Below, piece by piece: positions 35,816 through 45,925 of a DNA stretch of 55,077 bases; position 1 is the first letter of the stretch, and each line of letters starts with the position of its first letter. The notes below the pieces were generated by a model that was given only the letters and a program-made list of their open reading frames with translations, had not been told where the DNA came from and searched no databases. The position numbers were made by a program, and so were the translations under genes. The DNA comes from Rhodocyclaceae bacterium. GTDB taxonomy: Bacteria; Pseudomonadota; Gammaproteobacteria; Burkholderiales; Rhodocyclaceae. The stretch is from positions 1 to 55,077 of the forward strand of contig JAQTZQ010000007.1 of assembly GCA_028687645.1 (NCBI GenBank), in the 5' to 3' direction.

Positions 35816-38800
35816 ATGACCGATCTTTCCGTTGCCAAGAAGCTGTCCCCGTACAAGCCCAAGAACAAGGTTCGTTTTGTCACCGCCGCGTCGCTGTTCG
35901 ATGGGCACGATGCCTCGATCAACATCATGCGTCGCATTCTGCAATCGACTGGCTCGGAGGTCATTCACCTCGGCCACAACCGTTCGGTGCAGGAAATCGT
36001 CAATGCCGCCTTGCAGGAAGATGCGCAGGGCATCTGCATTACCTCTTACCAGGGCGGTCACGTTGAGTTTTTCAAATACATGATCGATCTGCTCAAGGCC
36101 GGTGGTGGTGAAAACATCAAGGTCTTCGGCGGCGGTGGCGGCGTCATTGTGCCGTCCGAAATCAAGGAGTTGCACGCCTATGGCGTGACCCGCATCTACG
36201 CGCCGGAAGATGGCGTGCACATGGGGCTGCAGGGCATGATCAACGAAGTGGTGCAGAACGCCGATTACAGTCTGGATGGTGAGGATGCCAAGCCGGAAGA
36301 CGTGCTGGCCGCCCTGCAAGCCGGCGATCTGCGCAAACTGGCGCGGGTCATCACCCTGTTGGAAAACGGCGTCGCGCCGCAACTGAAAGCGCCGCTTTTG
36401 CAGGCTGCGGCTGCGTTGACCGTACCGGTTTTGGGCATTACCGGAACCGGCGGTGCCGGCAAGTCGTCGCTAACCGATGAAATTGTCCGTCGCTTCCGTC
36501 TTGACCAGGGCGACAGCGTCAAGATTGCGCTGGTTTCCATCGATCCGTCGCGCAAACGCACCGGCGGCGCGCTGCTCGGCGACCGCATCCGCATGAATGC
36601 CATCGAGCATCCGAATATTTATATGCGTTCGTTGGCGACGCGCGATACCGGTAGTGAAATTTCCGTGGCGTTGCCGGAAGTCATCGCTGCCTGCAAACTC
36701 TCCGGTTTCGATCTGGTGATCGTTGAAACGTCTGGTATCGGCCAGGGCAATGCGGCCATCGTGCCGTTTGTCGATCTGTCGCTGTACGTGATGACGCCGG
36801 AGTTTGGCGCTGCTTCGCAGCTTGAGAAAATCGACATGCTCGATTTTGCCGATTTCGTGGCGATTAACAAATTTGACCGCAAGGGTGCCGAAGATGCCCT
36901 GCGCGATGTGCGCAAACAGTATCAGCGCAACCGCGAAGCTTTCACCACGCCGACGGATGATATGCCCGTCTACGGCACCATGGCGGCACGTTTCAATGAT
37001 GATGGCGTAACGGCGCTGTATCAGGCGCTGGTGCCGCAACTGGTCGAAAAAGGCCTCAAGCTCAAGCCGGGCAAACTGCCGCTGGTAGCGGTCAAGCAAT
37101 CCTCCAGCCAGCGCGCCATTGTGCCGGCTCAGCGCGTGCGCTATCTGGCGGAAATCGCCGATGCGGTGCGTGGTTATCATGCGCATACCGAAACCCAAGT
37201 GAAAATCGCCCGCGAGCGTCAGGCTCTGCGTATTTCTGCTGGCATCTTCAAAACCTGCAATCAGTCAACCGCCGGCTTTGAAGAAATGATCGCCATGAAA
37301 GACGGCGAGATCGACCCGAAGGCCAAGAAGCTGCTCGATATGTGGCCGGATACGGTCAACGCCTATTCTGGCGACGAATATGTGGTCAAAATCCGCGACA
37401 AGGAAATCCGCACCAAGCTGGTTTCAGAGTCGCTGTCCGGCACCAAGATCAAGAAAGTCATCCTGCCCAAATTTGGCGATGATGGCGAAACCCTGCGTTT
37501 CCTGATGCGCGAGAACGTTCCCGGCTCCTTCCCCTACACCGCCGGCGTCTTCGCTTTCAAGCGCGAGGGTGAAGACCCGACCCGGATGTTCGCCGGCGAA
37601 GGTGACGCCTTCCGCACCAATCGCCGTTTCAAGCGCGTGTCCGAAGGCATGCCGGCGCACCGCCTGTCCACGGCCTTCGACTCGGTGACCCTGTACGGCT
37701 GCGACCCCGACGAGCGCCCGGATATCTACGGCAAGATCGGCAATTCCGGCGTCTCGATTGCCACCCTCGACGACCTCAAGGTGCTTTACGACGGCTTCGA
37801 CCTGCTTGCTCCGACCACGTCAGTGTCGATGACCATCAACGGCCCGGCGCCGATCATCCTGGCTTGCTTCTTCAATACCGCTATCGACCAGCAGATCGTC
37901 AAGTTCGAGAAGGACAATGGCCGTCAGCCGACTGAAGACGAAGCGCAAAAAATCCGCGAATGGGCGCTGTCGACCGTACGCGGTACGGTGCAGGCCGACA
38001 TCCTGAAAGAAGATCAGGGCCAGAACACCTGCATCTTCTCCACCGAATTCGCCTTGAAGATGATGGGCGACATTCAGGAATTCTTCGTCCATAACCAGAT
38101 CCAGAATTTTTACTCGGTCTCGATCTCCGGTTATCACATCGCCGAAGCCGGTGCCAACCCGATCAGCCAGCTTGCCTTCACCCTCTCCAACGGCTTCACC
38201 TACGTTGAATCGTATCTGGCGCGTGGCATGCAGATCGACGATTTCGCGCCCAACCTGAGCTTCTTCTTCAGCAACGGCATGGACCCGGAATATTCGGTGA
38301 TTGGCCGCGTTGCCCGCCGCATCTGGGCGCTGGCGATGAAGAACAAGTACGGCGCCAACGAGCGCAGCCAGAAGCTGAAGTACCACATCCAGACCTCCGG
38401 CCGCTCGCTGCACGCGCAGGAAATGGACTTTAACGACATCCGCACGACGCTGCAGGCGCTGATCGCCATCTACGACAACTGCAACTCGCTGCACACCAAC
38501 GCCTACGATGAAGCGATCACGACGCCGACTGAGGAATCCGTCCGTCGCGCCATGGCCATCCAGTTGGTGATCAACCGCGAATGGGGCGTCGCCAAGAACG
38601 AAAACCCGAACCAAGGTGCTTTCGTTATCGACGAATTGACTGATCTGGTTGAAGAAGCCGTGCTGAAAGAGTTCGAAGCCATCGCCTCGCGCGGCGGCGT
38701 GTTGGGTGCCATGGAAACCGGCTACCAGCGCGGCAAGATTCAGGAAGAGTCGATGTACTACGAGCACAAGAAGCACGACGGCTCCTACCCGATTATCGGC

Positions 38801-39076
38801 GTCAATACCTTCCTCAACCCGAAAGGCATGGCCCAGCAGGAAATCGAGCTGGCACGCTCGACCGATGAAGAAAAGCAGTCGCAGATCAAGCGCCTGCGTG
38901 ATTTCCAGGCAAAAAACGCGTCGACCGCACCCATCATGCTGGAAAAACTGAAACAAACCGTGATCGAAGACGGCAACGTCTTCGCGGTGCTGGTCGATGC
39001 CGTGAAATACTGCTCGCTGGGCCAGATCAGCACGGCGCTCTACGAGGTGGGGGGGCAGTACCGGCGCAGTATGTAA
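35816..39076 (+). CDS. icmF: Fused isobutyryl-CoA mutase (IcmF)
   Basis: 1086 residues, the normal IcmF length. B12-binding domain at 20-150 with the cobalt-ligand motif FDGHDAS (Asp29, His31); MeaB-like G-protein chaperone domain about 200-420 ([13 protein letters not shown]-loop, [24 protein letters not shown] guanine specificity); mutase large-subunit TIM barrel about 540-1080 ([28 protein letters not shown]). It interconverts isobutyryl-CoA and butyryl-CoA using adenosylcobalamin; the fused GTPase protects and reloads the cofactor. Single gene, divergent from the AraC-type regulator. It fits with the branched or short acyl-CoA genes at 9906-11470, though these are not adjacent. Confidence 0.95.
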   Translation: MTDLSVAKKLSPYKPKNKVRFVTAASLFDGHDASINIMRRILQSTGSEVIHLGHNRSVQEIVNAALQEDAQGICITSYQGGHVEFFKYMIDLLKAGGGENIKVFGGGGGVIVPSEIKELHAYGVTRIYAPEDGVHMGLQGMINEVVQNADYSLDGEDAKPEDVLAALQAGDLRKLARVITLLENGVAPQLKAPLLQAAAALTVPVLGITGTGGAGKSSLTDEIVRRFRLDQGDSVKIALVSIDPSRKRTGGALLGDRIRMNAIEHPNIYMRSLATRDTGSEISVALPEVIAACKLSGFDLVIVETSGIGQGNAAIVPFVDLSLYVMTPEFGAASQLEKIDMLDFADFVAINKFDRKGAEDALRDVRKQYQRNREAFTTPTDDMPVYGTMAARFNDDGVTALYQALVPQLVEKGLKLKPGKLPLVAVKQSSSQRAIVPAQRVRYLAEIADAVRGYHAHTETQVKIARERQALRISAGIFKTCNQSTAGFEEMIAMKDGEIDPKAKKLLDMWPDTVNAYSGDEYVVKIRDKEIRTKLVSESLSGTKIKKVILPKFGDDGETLRFLMRENVPGSFPYTAGVFAFKREGEDPTRMFAGEGDAFRTNRRFKRVSEGMPAHRLSTAFDSVTLYGCDPDERPDIYGKIGNSGVSIATLDDLKVLYDGFDLLAPTTSVSMTINGPAPIILACFFNTAIDQQIVKFEKDNGRQPTEDEAQKIREWALSTVRGTVQADILKEDQGQNTCIFSTEFALKMMGDIQEFFVHNQIQNFYSVSISGYHIAEAGANPISQLAFTLSNGFTYVESYLARGMQIDDFAPNLSFFFSNGMDPEYSVIGRVARRIWALAMKNKYGANERSQKLKYHIQTSGRSLHAQEMDFNDIRTTLQALIAIYDNCNSLHTNAYDEAITTPTEESVRRAMAIQLVINREWGVAKNENPNQGAFVIDELTDLVEEAVLKEFEAIASRGGVLGAMETGYQRGKIQEESMYYEHKKHDGSYPIIGVNTFLNPKGMAQQEIELARSTDEEKQSQIKRLRDFQAKNASTAPIMLEKLKQTVIEDGNVFAVLVDAVKYCSLGQISTALYEVGGQYRRSM

Positions 39077-39100
39077 CTCGGGTTCAGTGGGGTTTGGCTA

Positions 39101-39311
39101 GTGACGATATTCATCAATTTTCCATGGTGTTTTGAGGTGTTCACGGCAGCGGCTGAAGCGCTGGCGGATGTGATGGCCGAGGCGGTTAAAACGTCTGATC
39201 TAACAACAAAATGATCTTCACGATTTGGAGCTGCGGGTAACGAAATGGGTGATTGCCTTGGCTTTTGCCCAGATTGGTTTGTCGCTGGGGATTTTTATGA
39301 AGATGCCTTGA
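39101..39311 (+). pseudogene. Decayed small coiled-coil/membrane protein gene; rest of 39077-39478 empty
   Basis: The 402 bases between icmF and mscS hold no intact gene. A frame from GTG 39101 reads ...AAAEALADVMAEAVKTSDLTTK and stops at 39212; the next frame, from about 39210, continues with NDLHDLELRVTKWVIALAFA, a short charged helix plus one membrane helix ending at 39311. The join reads naturally if one A were added to the A-run at 39208-39211. The pattern (TSDLTTKNDLHDLE plus C-terminal TM) resembles small DUF1640-type proteins common in betaproteobacteria. The N-terminal part is poorly preserved, so this is probably a remnant. The reverse-strand frame at 39218-39478 has no recognisable feature. 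Confidence 0.4.
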
Positions 39312-39478
39312 TTGCTATGGTCATTGAAATGAAACCCGGGTTTCCCCGGCTTTTTTCTGCCTGTTTTTTGGCTAAGGCTATGGAAATTGGGGGGGCAGCG
39401 GTCGGTCGGTGACGTTTCTTGGATATCGCCATCCGTGACTTTGCTTTGGATTAGCTGATTGAACGTGCGGCTATTCAA

Positions 39479-40579
39479 TTAATCCCCGGTGGGCGAAGAC
39501 TCCGCTGGGGCGGCCATGTGCAGCGTCATTGTCGGGAAGGCAATTTCGGCGCCGTGATCGGCGATAATTTGGGCGATACGCAGCAGGATGTCTTCCTTGA
39601 TCTTGTGATAACGCACCCAGTCGGTTGTCCGGGTAAAGGTGTAGATGAAGAAATTGAGCGAGGACTCAGCAAATTCGTCGAAGTTGACAATCAGGGTTTG
39701 GTTGTTGTCAATCTCAGGATGGCTGCGCAGCATTTCGCGTACCGCATCGACGATGAGCTTGACTTGTGCCAAGTCAGCGTAGCGCACACCGATGGTTTTC
39801 TTGATCCGGCGGTGCGACATGCGCGAAGGGTTTTCGATGACAATCGTGGTGAAGATGGCGTTAGGCACATAGATAGGATTTTTATTGAAGGCGCGGATGC
39901 GGGTATGCCGCCAACTGATTGCTTCCACCGTACCTTCGATCTGTTTGTCCGGTGAGCGTATCCATTCACCGACACTGAATGGGCGATCAAGATAGATAGT
40001 AAGGCCGCCGAAAAAATTGGCCAGAATATCCTTGGCAGCGAAACCGATGGCGAGACCGCCGATGCCGCCAGCTGCCAGCACGCCGGAAACGCTAAAGCCG
40101 AATGTCTGCAGGCAGATCAGTGCGGCGGCAATGACAATGGTGAGGCGCCCCAACTTGGAGAGCGCATCAATAGTGGTCTGGTCTACTTCCTCTCCATTTC
40201 GCTTGCGTGATGTGACGTAGTTGTCGCCACTGAGACGAACCAGACGGAAGAGAAACCAGGCGATGCAAAGAACCACGCCGGCATCGCGCAGGGGAGGTAC
40301 CAGGCCGAATAGGGGGCTGTCGACATGCCCTCGTACGATGTCGGCAGCCAGCGCCAGGCCAACCACCCAGACGGCAGTTGGCAGAGGTTGTTGTGCGGCG
40401 TGAACCAGTGTGTCATCCCACAGCGAGGATGAGTTTGCCGCCCGCGCAGCGGTGCGTCGGAGGATGTGGGCGGCGATAAAGTTGATGAGCACGGTGGCCG
40501 TGATCGTCAACAGAACCTTGGGCACCCAAGGTTCTGTCAGTACTGCTAGCCCGAGGCTGTCGATGATGTTTTCTAGCAT
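39479..40579 (-). CDS. MscS-family mechanosensitive ion channel
   Basis: 366 residues. Four or five N-terminal transmembrane helices (about 20-190), the pore-lining TM3 and beta-domain entry GGIGGLAIGFAAKDILANFF (about 170-190), then the MscS beta-domain (GLTIYLDRPFSVGEWI, GTVEAISWRHTRIRAFN) and the cytoplasmic C-terminal domain. It opens on hypo-osmotic shock and releases solutes. It lies 21 bases downstream of the amylosucrase gene in the same direction, making it probably the last gene of the sucrose operon. Length is closer to YnaI/MSL-type than to the 286-residue E. coli MscS. Confidence 0.88.
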   Translation of the reverse strand: MLENIIDSLGLAVLTEPWVPKVLLTITATVLINFIAAHILRRTAARAANSSSLWDDTLVHAAQQPLPTAVWVVGLALAADIVRGHVDSPLFGLVPPLRDAGVVLCIAWFLFRLVRLSGDNYVTSRKRNGEEVDQTTIDALSKLGRLTIVIAAALICLQTFGFSVSGVLAAGGIGGLAIGFAAKDILANFFGGLTIYLDRPFSVGEWIRSPDKQIEGTVEAISWRHTRIRAFNKNPIYVPNAIFTTIVIENPSRMSHRRIKKTIGVRYADLAQVKLIVDAVREMLRSHPEIDNNQTLIVNFDEFAESSLNFFIYTFTRTTDWVRYHKIKEDILLRIAQIIADHGAEIAFPTMTLHMAAPAESSPTGD

Positions 40580-40600
40580 ATCGATCGTTTCCTTCGCCGA

Positions 40601-42556
40601 TCAGGCATCACGCAGCCAGAGAAAGCCGTGACCGGCGATGTTCAGGTAGTCGCCGTCGCAACGCAGGGTTTCTTCGCTGGAAACGTCACGGGCATTGCCG
40701 CTACGGAAAAATCCCTGTTGCCTGAGTGGCGCGAGTGGCAAGGCTTGGGCTTCGAGCGAGAAGTTGGCCGCCACTAAAATGCGCGGACTGCCATGGCGTG
40801 GGTCGAAGCGGGAAAAAACAAACAGCGCCGGGTTGTCCAGTGCGTGTAATTCACGGTTGTTGAGATCGGCAAAGGCGGGAATTTCTTTGCGCAGTGCAAT
40901 CAGCCGGCGCAAGGCAGTAAAGATACGGAACTCCGGCGTACCGGCCTGACGCCGGCGTGCGGCGCGCTCCCAGTCGAGGCGCGGGCGATGCATCCAGCGG
41001 TTGTCCATGCTCTTGTCGGCATCCTCAAGATAGGAACAGTCGTTCAGAGTGCCTAGTGCATCGCCATAAAACAACAAAGGAATGCCGCCGAAAGACAGGA
41101 TCATGGCATGGAGTAACTGGATGGTGCGGATTGCACTATCGATGGCGGCTGAATCATTCGCTTCGAGTGCCACCTCCAACCCGGCCAGCGAGGCGAGAGC
41201 GCCCGAGATGCGGGCATCACCCGTGCGCTTATTGAAGGCAAAGGCCTGACCACGGGCGTTCGATGCGGGAAAATGGCCAGTGTAATAATCAACGAGAAAG
41301 CTGCGATGTGCACGCGGATCATAGCCGGCTTGAATGATGTCTTCGTCAGCAAAGCCCCAGCCGATATCGTCGTGGCAACGTACGTAATTGAGCCAGGTCG
41401 CACGCTCAAGCTTGCTCGGAATGTTCCGGATGCCAGCATTGAGCAGTAGCGTTCGTTGTGTTGCTACGGCATCCCAGAGTAACGCCATAAGAGTGGCGTT
41501 GTAGGCGATCTCGCATTCCTTGGCGTTGATGGCGTCCTCACCAAAATATTTGACCACCTCCGTTGGCGCAACGATGGCCTCGGCGATGAACAGAACACCG
41601 GGGGCGACCACCTGGCAGCAGTCTTTGAACAATTGCAGGATCAGATGCGCTTCACGCTCATTTTGGCAGACACTGCCTGGTCGCTTCCACAGAAAGGCCA
41701 CCGCATCAAGGCGCAAGACGTCGGCTCCGCGATTGGCCCAGTAAAAAATAATGTCCAGCATTTCAATGAAAACCGCCGGGTTGCGATAGTTCAAGTCCCA
41801 CTGGTAGTTATTGAAAACGGTCATCACCCATTTGCCCATCTCTTCGTTCCAGGTGAAATTACCGGGCGAGGTATCGGGAAATACTTCGGGCATCGCCGCT
41901 TCGTACATGTCCGGCATTTCTCGGTTGGGGAACAGGTGGTAATAGTCCTGACAAATCGCATCACCTTGGCGGGCACGCTGTGCCCATTCATGCTGGTCTG
42001 AGGTGTGATTGACAACAACGTCGAGGGTCAGGAGCATGCCCTGCGCCCGCATTTGCGCTTCGAGTCGCGCGAGGTCGTCGAGTGTGCCTAGCCGGGGATC
42101 AATGTCGCGAAAATCACAGACCGCATAACCGCCATCGCTACTGCCCGGAGGGCACCTCATGATGGGCATTATATGTACCAGATTAATGCCAAGCTCATGA
42201 AGGTAGTCGAGGTGCTCGGCAACGCCCTGAAGGTTGCCGGCAAAACCGTCTGCATACAGCGCCATACCAACCCAGCGCTGGTCGAGAAACCAGCTGTGGT
42301 CACGTTCCCGCGCCAGATCAATCTCCTTGAGAGCATCTGCCCGGGCGATGTAGGCACGGGCCATGGTCTCGACCAGACGGTGCATCTGCTGCGCGAAGTC
42401 ATCGCGCTCGCCATAGAGCAGACGGAATAGGGAATGAATGGCGTAGAAGTTGGCACCAAGGCGAGTGTAAAAATGCTGCAGCTGGTGTTGGCGGATCTCC
42501 TCCTTGAGGTCAGAAAGTATGCTGTTCAATAGAGAATGGGCGATCTGTTCGTACAT
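40601..42556 (-). CDS. ams: Amylosucrase (GH13)
   Basis: 651 residues, as in Neisseria amylosucrase. All-helical N-terminal domain (about 1-90), (beta/alpha)8 barrel with SDGGYAVCDFRDIDPRLG, DVVVNHTSDQHEW, nucleophile in VLRLDAVAFLWK, acid/base in LFIAEAIV and transition-state Asp in VRCHDDIGWGF, the characteristic amylosucrase motifs, then the C-terminal beta domain. It uses sucrose to build alpha-1,4-glucan and releases fructose, which the fructokinase of the same operon can phosphorylate. It begins 10 bases after the sucrose-phosphate synthase stop. Confidence 0.93.
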   Translation of the reverse strand: MYEQIAHSLLNSILSDLKEEIRQHQLQHFYTRLGANFYAIHSLFRLLYGERDDFAQQMHRLVETMARAYIARADALKEIDLARERDHSWFLDQRWVGMALYADGFAGNLQGVAEHLDYLHELGINLVHIMPIMRCPPGSSDGGYAVCDFRDIDPRLGTLDDLARLEAQMRAQGMLLTLDVVVNHTSDQHEWAQRARQGDAICQDYYHLFPNREMPDMYEAAMPEVFPDTSPGNFTWNEEMGKWVMTVFNNYQWDLNYRNPAVFIEMLDIIFYWANRGADVLRLDAVAFLWKRPGSVCQNEREAHLILQLFKDCCQVVAPGVLFIAEAIVAPTEVVKYFGEDAINAKECEIAYNATLMALLWDAVATQRTLLLNAGIRNIPSKLERATWLNYVRCHDDIGWGFADEDIIQAGYDPRAHRSFLVDYYTGHFPASNARGQAFAFNKRTGDARISGALASLAGLEVALEANDSAAIDSAIRTIQLLHAMILSFGGIPLLFYGDALGTLNDCSYLEDADKSMDNRWMHRPRLDWERAARRRQAGTPEFRIFTALRRLIALRKEIPAFADLNNRELHALDNPALFVFSRFDPRHGSPRILVAANFSLEAQALPLAPLRQQGFFRSGNARDVSSEETLRCDGDYLNIAGHGFLWLRDA

Positions 42557-42566
42557 GTATCAGCCC

Positions 42567-44759
42567 TCAGGGCGTAATGAGTGAAGAAGCATTGGTTGGT
42601 GAGTTGGCCTCACCGAAACCATAAAAGGCAATGCCTTCGAGTATGCCTCGGGCGCAGCGCTGGCTGGCGAAAAAGACCTGCTCCCGACCGCGCAGCGGCG
42701 CCAGTTCCGCGCTGTGGTTGCCGACCACCACCCCCAACGTATCTCCGGTCAGCATTTCGCGATCATTGCCCGAATCGCCAGCAACCAGAAAGCGGTCTAG
42801 CGGCAAACCCCAACGATAGGCCAGATGGCGCACCGCATGCCCTTTTGAGGCGCGGGTCGGCAGGATATCGAGAAATTCACCATGGGAGTAAATGAACTGC
42901 GCCTGCAAACCCTGCCGGGTCAGCATCCGCCGTATTTCATCGATATTTCCAAGGCGTACAGGGTCAACGTTGTAACTGAGCTTAAATTCACGCTGATTTT
43001 CCTCTGCCTGCAATTTCAGACCAGGTACGCCGGTCAGCGCCAGGCGTAGCTCCTCGCGCCGCCAGCGATGGCGGATGTGTGCTGACCACCGGGTGTCCGG
43101 AACACAGGAGTGACCGTAATAGATTTCGCTCCCCACGGCCGTGATCATCACATCGGGAACCGGTACATGCCATTTTCGCAATATGGCCAGCGTGCTCTCC
43201 AGTGTGCGTCCGGTAGCTACGCCGAAACCAACCCGCTGGCGATTGCTGCGTAGCCAGGCGACCAGTTCGCGCAGGCCTTGCGGATCGCCTAGCAGCGTAT
43301 TGTCGATATCAGTGATGAGCAGGTTTCTTGCCAAAGGCAACGCGCCACCGCCGGCCACGGTGCCGAAAACCAGCTGTTGCCGCCGGTTGTCCTTGCGATT
43401 GCGATGCAGAGCGTTGCGCACCTCACGCAGGTAGCGGTCCACATGTGCCGGCCAACTGTAATGTCGCTGAACTCCGGTGATGCCATTGCTCGACCACTTG
43501 CTCCAGCGCTGCCGGTCATCCAGCGCTTCGTGCATGGCGGCTGCCATGGCGGGTGGAGAAAGGGTGTCGACGATCAGGCCGTTGCGGCAATTGGTGAGAA
43601 TATCGCGCGGACCGCCGTCATCTGGTGCGATGACCGGCAGGCCGCTGGCTGCAGCTTCGATCAGCGTCAGGCCAAAGGGTTCGGTCAGTGCGGAATTGAC
43701 GAAGACACCGCGCCGCCGTGTGGCCAGTCGGTAGAGATCGGGCACGTCGTCTTGTGTCACTTCTTTGGGCAGGGCCACACGTCCCCAGAGATCATGGAGA
43801 TCGATATCGAGCAGTATGTCCTGCAGTACTTTGCGCTGTGAATCTTCCATCTGGCGGACATCGGTGCGGCTACCAGCGACGATGACCAGATTGGCTTTGG
43901 CGCGCAACGCCACATCGCTGCCATAGGCGGCAATCAGGCCGCTCAGGTTTTTGCGCAGATCAGGGCGTGCGATAGTGAGAATTATCGGCTTTCCCGGTTC
44001 GGAGAGAAATCGGTCAATATTTTCAAGCAGGCGCTTCGATAGGCGGCGACGTCCTGGCGCAGAAAATCGTTCGGTGTTGGTGCCCGGTGGTATTACGACA
44101 AAGCGCTGCAACTCGCAGTTGCGATACAGGCCGTATTGTTCGTCAATCTCCTGTCGGGTGCTGGTGACGATACAAGTTGCATGCGCTAGCACGTCTTCTT
44201 CAGCGTCGATGCGTTGGATGAAATTGAAGCTGCGATCAATCGCCTCGGCCCGTCTGCCACTGGCCAGTAAACGCGCCCGCTTGGGCCGGCCCAGCGAGTG
44301 ACCGGTATGAAATTGTGGAATCCCTAGTAGTAGTGAGAGTTGGCGACCGACATAGCCGGCATCTGCGTAATGTGAGTGAATCAGGTCGGGTAGGCGACCG
44401 CGCCGGCGCAGTAAATGCAGGCAACGATCCACCATTTGGTCCAGATGCGGCCACAACTGTTCCTTGCGCAGGTAGCGTGTCGGGCCGCAAGGCAGGCGCA
44501 AGATAGCGACTTTTTCGTCTACTGGCTCCTCTGCCTGTGCGTAATCGGGCGAGAGATTGCTGTCCTCTATCAGGCGGGTTAGTAGCTCCACCCGCTCGAC
44601 GCGTGGATCACGGCCGAGCGCCCGCGCCAGATCAAGCACATAAGTGATCTGACCACCGGTATCGGCATCGCACCCCAGCTCGATGTCATGGCCGCGAATA
44701 AGGCCGTGAACGCTGATTAGCAGAATATTCAATCCGGTTTTTCCGTCGCTACTATTCAC
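42567..44759 (-). CDS. sps: Sucrose-phosphate synthase with fused sucrose-phosphatase-like HAD domain
   Basis: About 730 residues from a GTG at 44759, which has AGGAG 8 bases upstream and overlaps the fructokinase TGA (GTGA). The frame opens further to 44828 inside the upstream gene. GT-B glycosyltransferase about 1-470 (HGLIRGHDIELGCDADTGGQ, FHTGHSLGRPKR, EPFGLTLIEAAASGLPV). A HAD domain of the sucrose-6-phosphatase type follows (about 480-720) with DIDNTLLGD (DxDxT motif complete) and GDSGNDREML. The nucleophile and metal sites are kept, unlike plant SPS, where the domain is inactive, so the protein may make sucrose-6-phosphate and dephosphorylate it. No separate spp gene is present. Confidence 0.9.
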   Translation of the reverse strand: MNSSDGKTGLNILLISVHGLIRGHDIELGCDADTGGQITYVLDLARALGRDPRVERVELLTRLIEDSNLSPDYAQAEEPVDEKVAILRLPCGPTRYLRKEQLWPHLDQMVDRCLHLLRRRGRLPDLIHSHYADAGYVGRQLSLLLGIPQFHTGHSLGRPKRARLLASGRRAEAIDRSFNFIQRIDAEEDVLAHATCIVTSTRQEIDEQYGLYRNCELQRFVVIPPGTNTERFSAPGRRRLSKRLLENIDRFLSEPGKPIILTIARPDLRKNLSGLIAAYGSDVALRAKANLVIVAGSRTDVRQMEDSQRKVLQDILLDIDLHDLWGRVALPKEVTQDDVPDLYRLATRRRGVFVNSALTEPFGLTLIEAAASGLPVIAPDDGGPRDILTNCRNGLIVDTLSPPAMAAAMHEALDDRQRWSKWSSNGITGVQRHYSWPAHVDRYLREVRNALHRNRKDNRRQQLVFGTVAGGGALPLARNLLITDIDNTLLGDPQGLRELVAWLRSNRQRVGFGVATGRTLESTLAILRKWHVPVPDVMITAVGSEIYYGHSCVPDTRWSAHIRHRWRREELRLALTGVPGLKLQAEENQREFKLSYNVDPVRLGNIDEIRRMLTRQGLQAQFIYSHGEFLDILPTRASKGHAVRHLAYRWGLPLDRFLVAGDSGNDREMLTGDTLGVVVGNHSAELAPLRGREQVFFASQRCARGILEGIAFYGFGEANSPTNASSLITP

Positions 44760-45700
44760 GGCAACCACTCCTGTTGAAATTGTTGATGAAAGCCAGGCTG
44801 GCCAGGTACCGCTCCGGGTATCGAACAAATGGCTGCCGCAAATGTCGCGGCTCGCCTAAGTGTCTGTGGCAACGGCCAAGACAACAGATGGCCAAGAATG
44901 CAAATAGCAGCAAAGGCATCACCAGCACCAACGGTGTCACCGGCGGATCCACTAATAGTAACGGGCGCCACCTGAAGGATTTGTTGGTTAGCGATGCACC
45001 AGGCACCATGTGCGCCGCAGGTCACCACCAATTGTCGTACGTTATATTGTTGCTGCAGGCGTCGTGCCAATGCTTCCGGGGTATCGCCTGTGCGGGCAAG
45101 CTTGAGGCGGCTGCTCGTGATGAGCAGTTCCTCTTCACTAAGCTTGACGATATCTGCTGCCGCCAGTGACTGCTGAAGTATTGCCGAATCCACCCATGGT
45201 GGCCGCAGGTTGAGGTCGACAAAACGCAGCGCTCCGCTGTTGTTCAGTAGCGAGGAAAGGGCAGCCCGCGATACCGGATTGCGCTGGGCCAGCGTGCCAA
45301 AATAAATCAGCTCAGGTGGCGTCGGTAGATCGGAGAGTTGTCGGCTTAGCGGCAACATATCGATATGGTCGAAAGCTTGGTCGGGAGGAATCTCGAAACG
45401 GTGGCCGTTATTGGTGAAGACGACATCCACTTGGCCACTACCATGTCTGGAATCGACCTGCAGCAGGTGAGCGTCGACGCCATTGTGGGGCAGCGTGCTT
45501 CTCAGTTCGTCGCCCAGCGCATCTTGTCCAAGCCGGCTGACCAGCATCGCGCGCACGCCAAAGGCTGCCAGGTGACACGCGACGTTGAAAGGAGCCCCAC
45601 CAGGAACGCGACGACCAGGAAACACGTCTGCCAGATATTCACCGAACAGCAACACCGGGTGCCCGGTGGCTTCGGATGGCGCAGTCTGTAAGCTATCCAT
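44756..45700 (-). CDS. Fructokinase (PfkB/ribokinase family)
   Basis: 314 residues. PfkB signatures GGAPFNVACHLAAFG (about 34-48) and DTVGAGDAFAA (about 255-265, catalytic Asp). It phosphorylates fructose, here probably the fructose released from sucrose by amylosucrase, returning it as fructose-6-phosphate for sucrose-phosphate synthase. First gene of the operon fructokinase, SPS/SPP, amylosucrase, MscS; the same enzyme set makes the sucrose cluster of halotolerant methylotrophs. Its TGA overlaps the SPS start. Confidence 0.88.
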   Translation of the reverse strand: MDSLQTAPSEATGHPVLLFGEYLADVFPGRRVPGGAPFNVACHLAAFGVRAMLVSRLGQDALGDELRSTLPHNGVDAHLLQVDSRHGSGQVDVVFTNNGHRFEIPPDQAFDHIDMLPLSRQLSDLPTPPELIYFGTLAQRNPVSRAALSSLLNNSGALRFVDLNLRPPWVDSAILQQSLAAADIVKLSEEELLITSSRLKLARTGDTPEALARRLQQQYNVRQLVVTCGAHGAWCIANQQILQVAPVTISGSAGDTVGAGDAFAAICILGHLLSWPLPQTLRRAATFAAAICSIPGAVPGQPGFHQQFQQEWLP

Positions 45701-45925
45701 TGACCAATTGTAAGCCCTGAGTTTCGGATCGTCGCGATTGGCGATGAAAATTGTCAGTGCTGATGGGGTGGTTTAGCTGTTGCAGGCGCATCCTGCGCCC
45801 AGTTGTTTCCAGATTCCAGGTGGGTTAAAACTCGCATCCGACAAAAGACAATTGCAAAATCACGCCGCGTTTACGCTATCTTTAATGGGTAAGAAAATTT
45901 TTCATTGGCTTAGCGAAGGACTTCG

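Noticed and set aside
36410-36430. GCGTTGACCGTACC, like the dispersed intergenic motif
   Set aside because: Lies in conserved icmF codons and lacks the CGCC-TTTT leader, so counted as chance.
37820-38956. 378-codon reverse-strand frame inside icmF
   Set aside because: Lies opposite strongly conserved icmF codons and shows no domain; a typical antisense shadow of a GC-rich gene.
39218-39478. 86-codon reverse-strand frame between icmF and mscS
   Set aside because: Starts at TTG right at the mscS stop, with no ribosome-binding site, no recognisable domain and no hydrophobic or charged pattern; probably chance.
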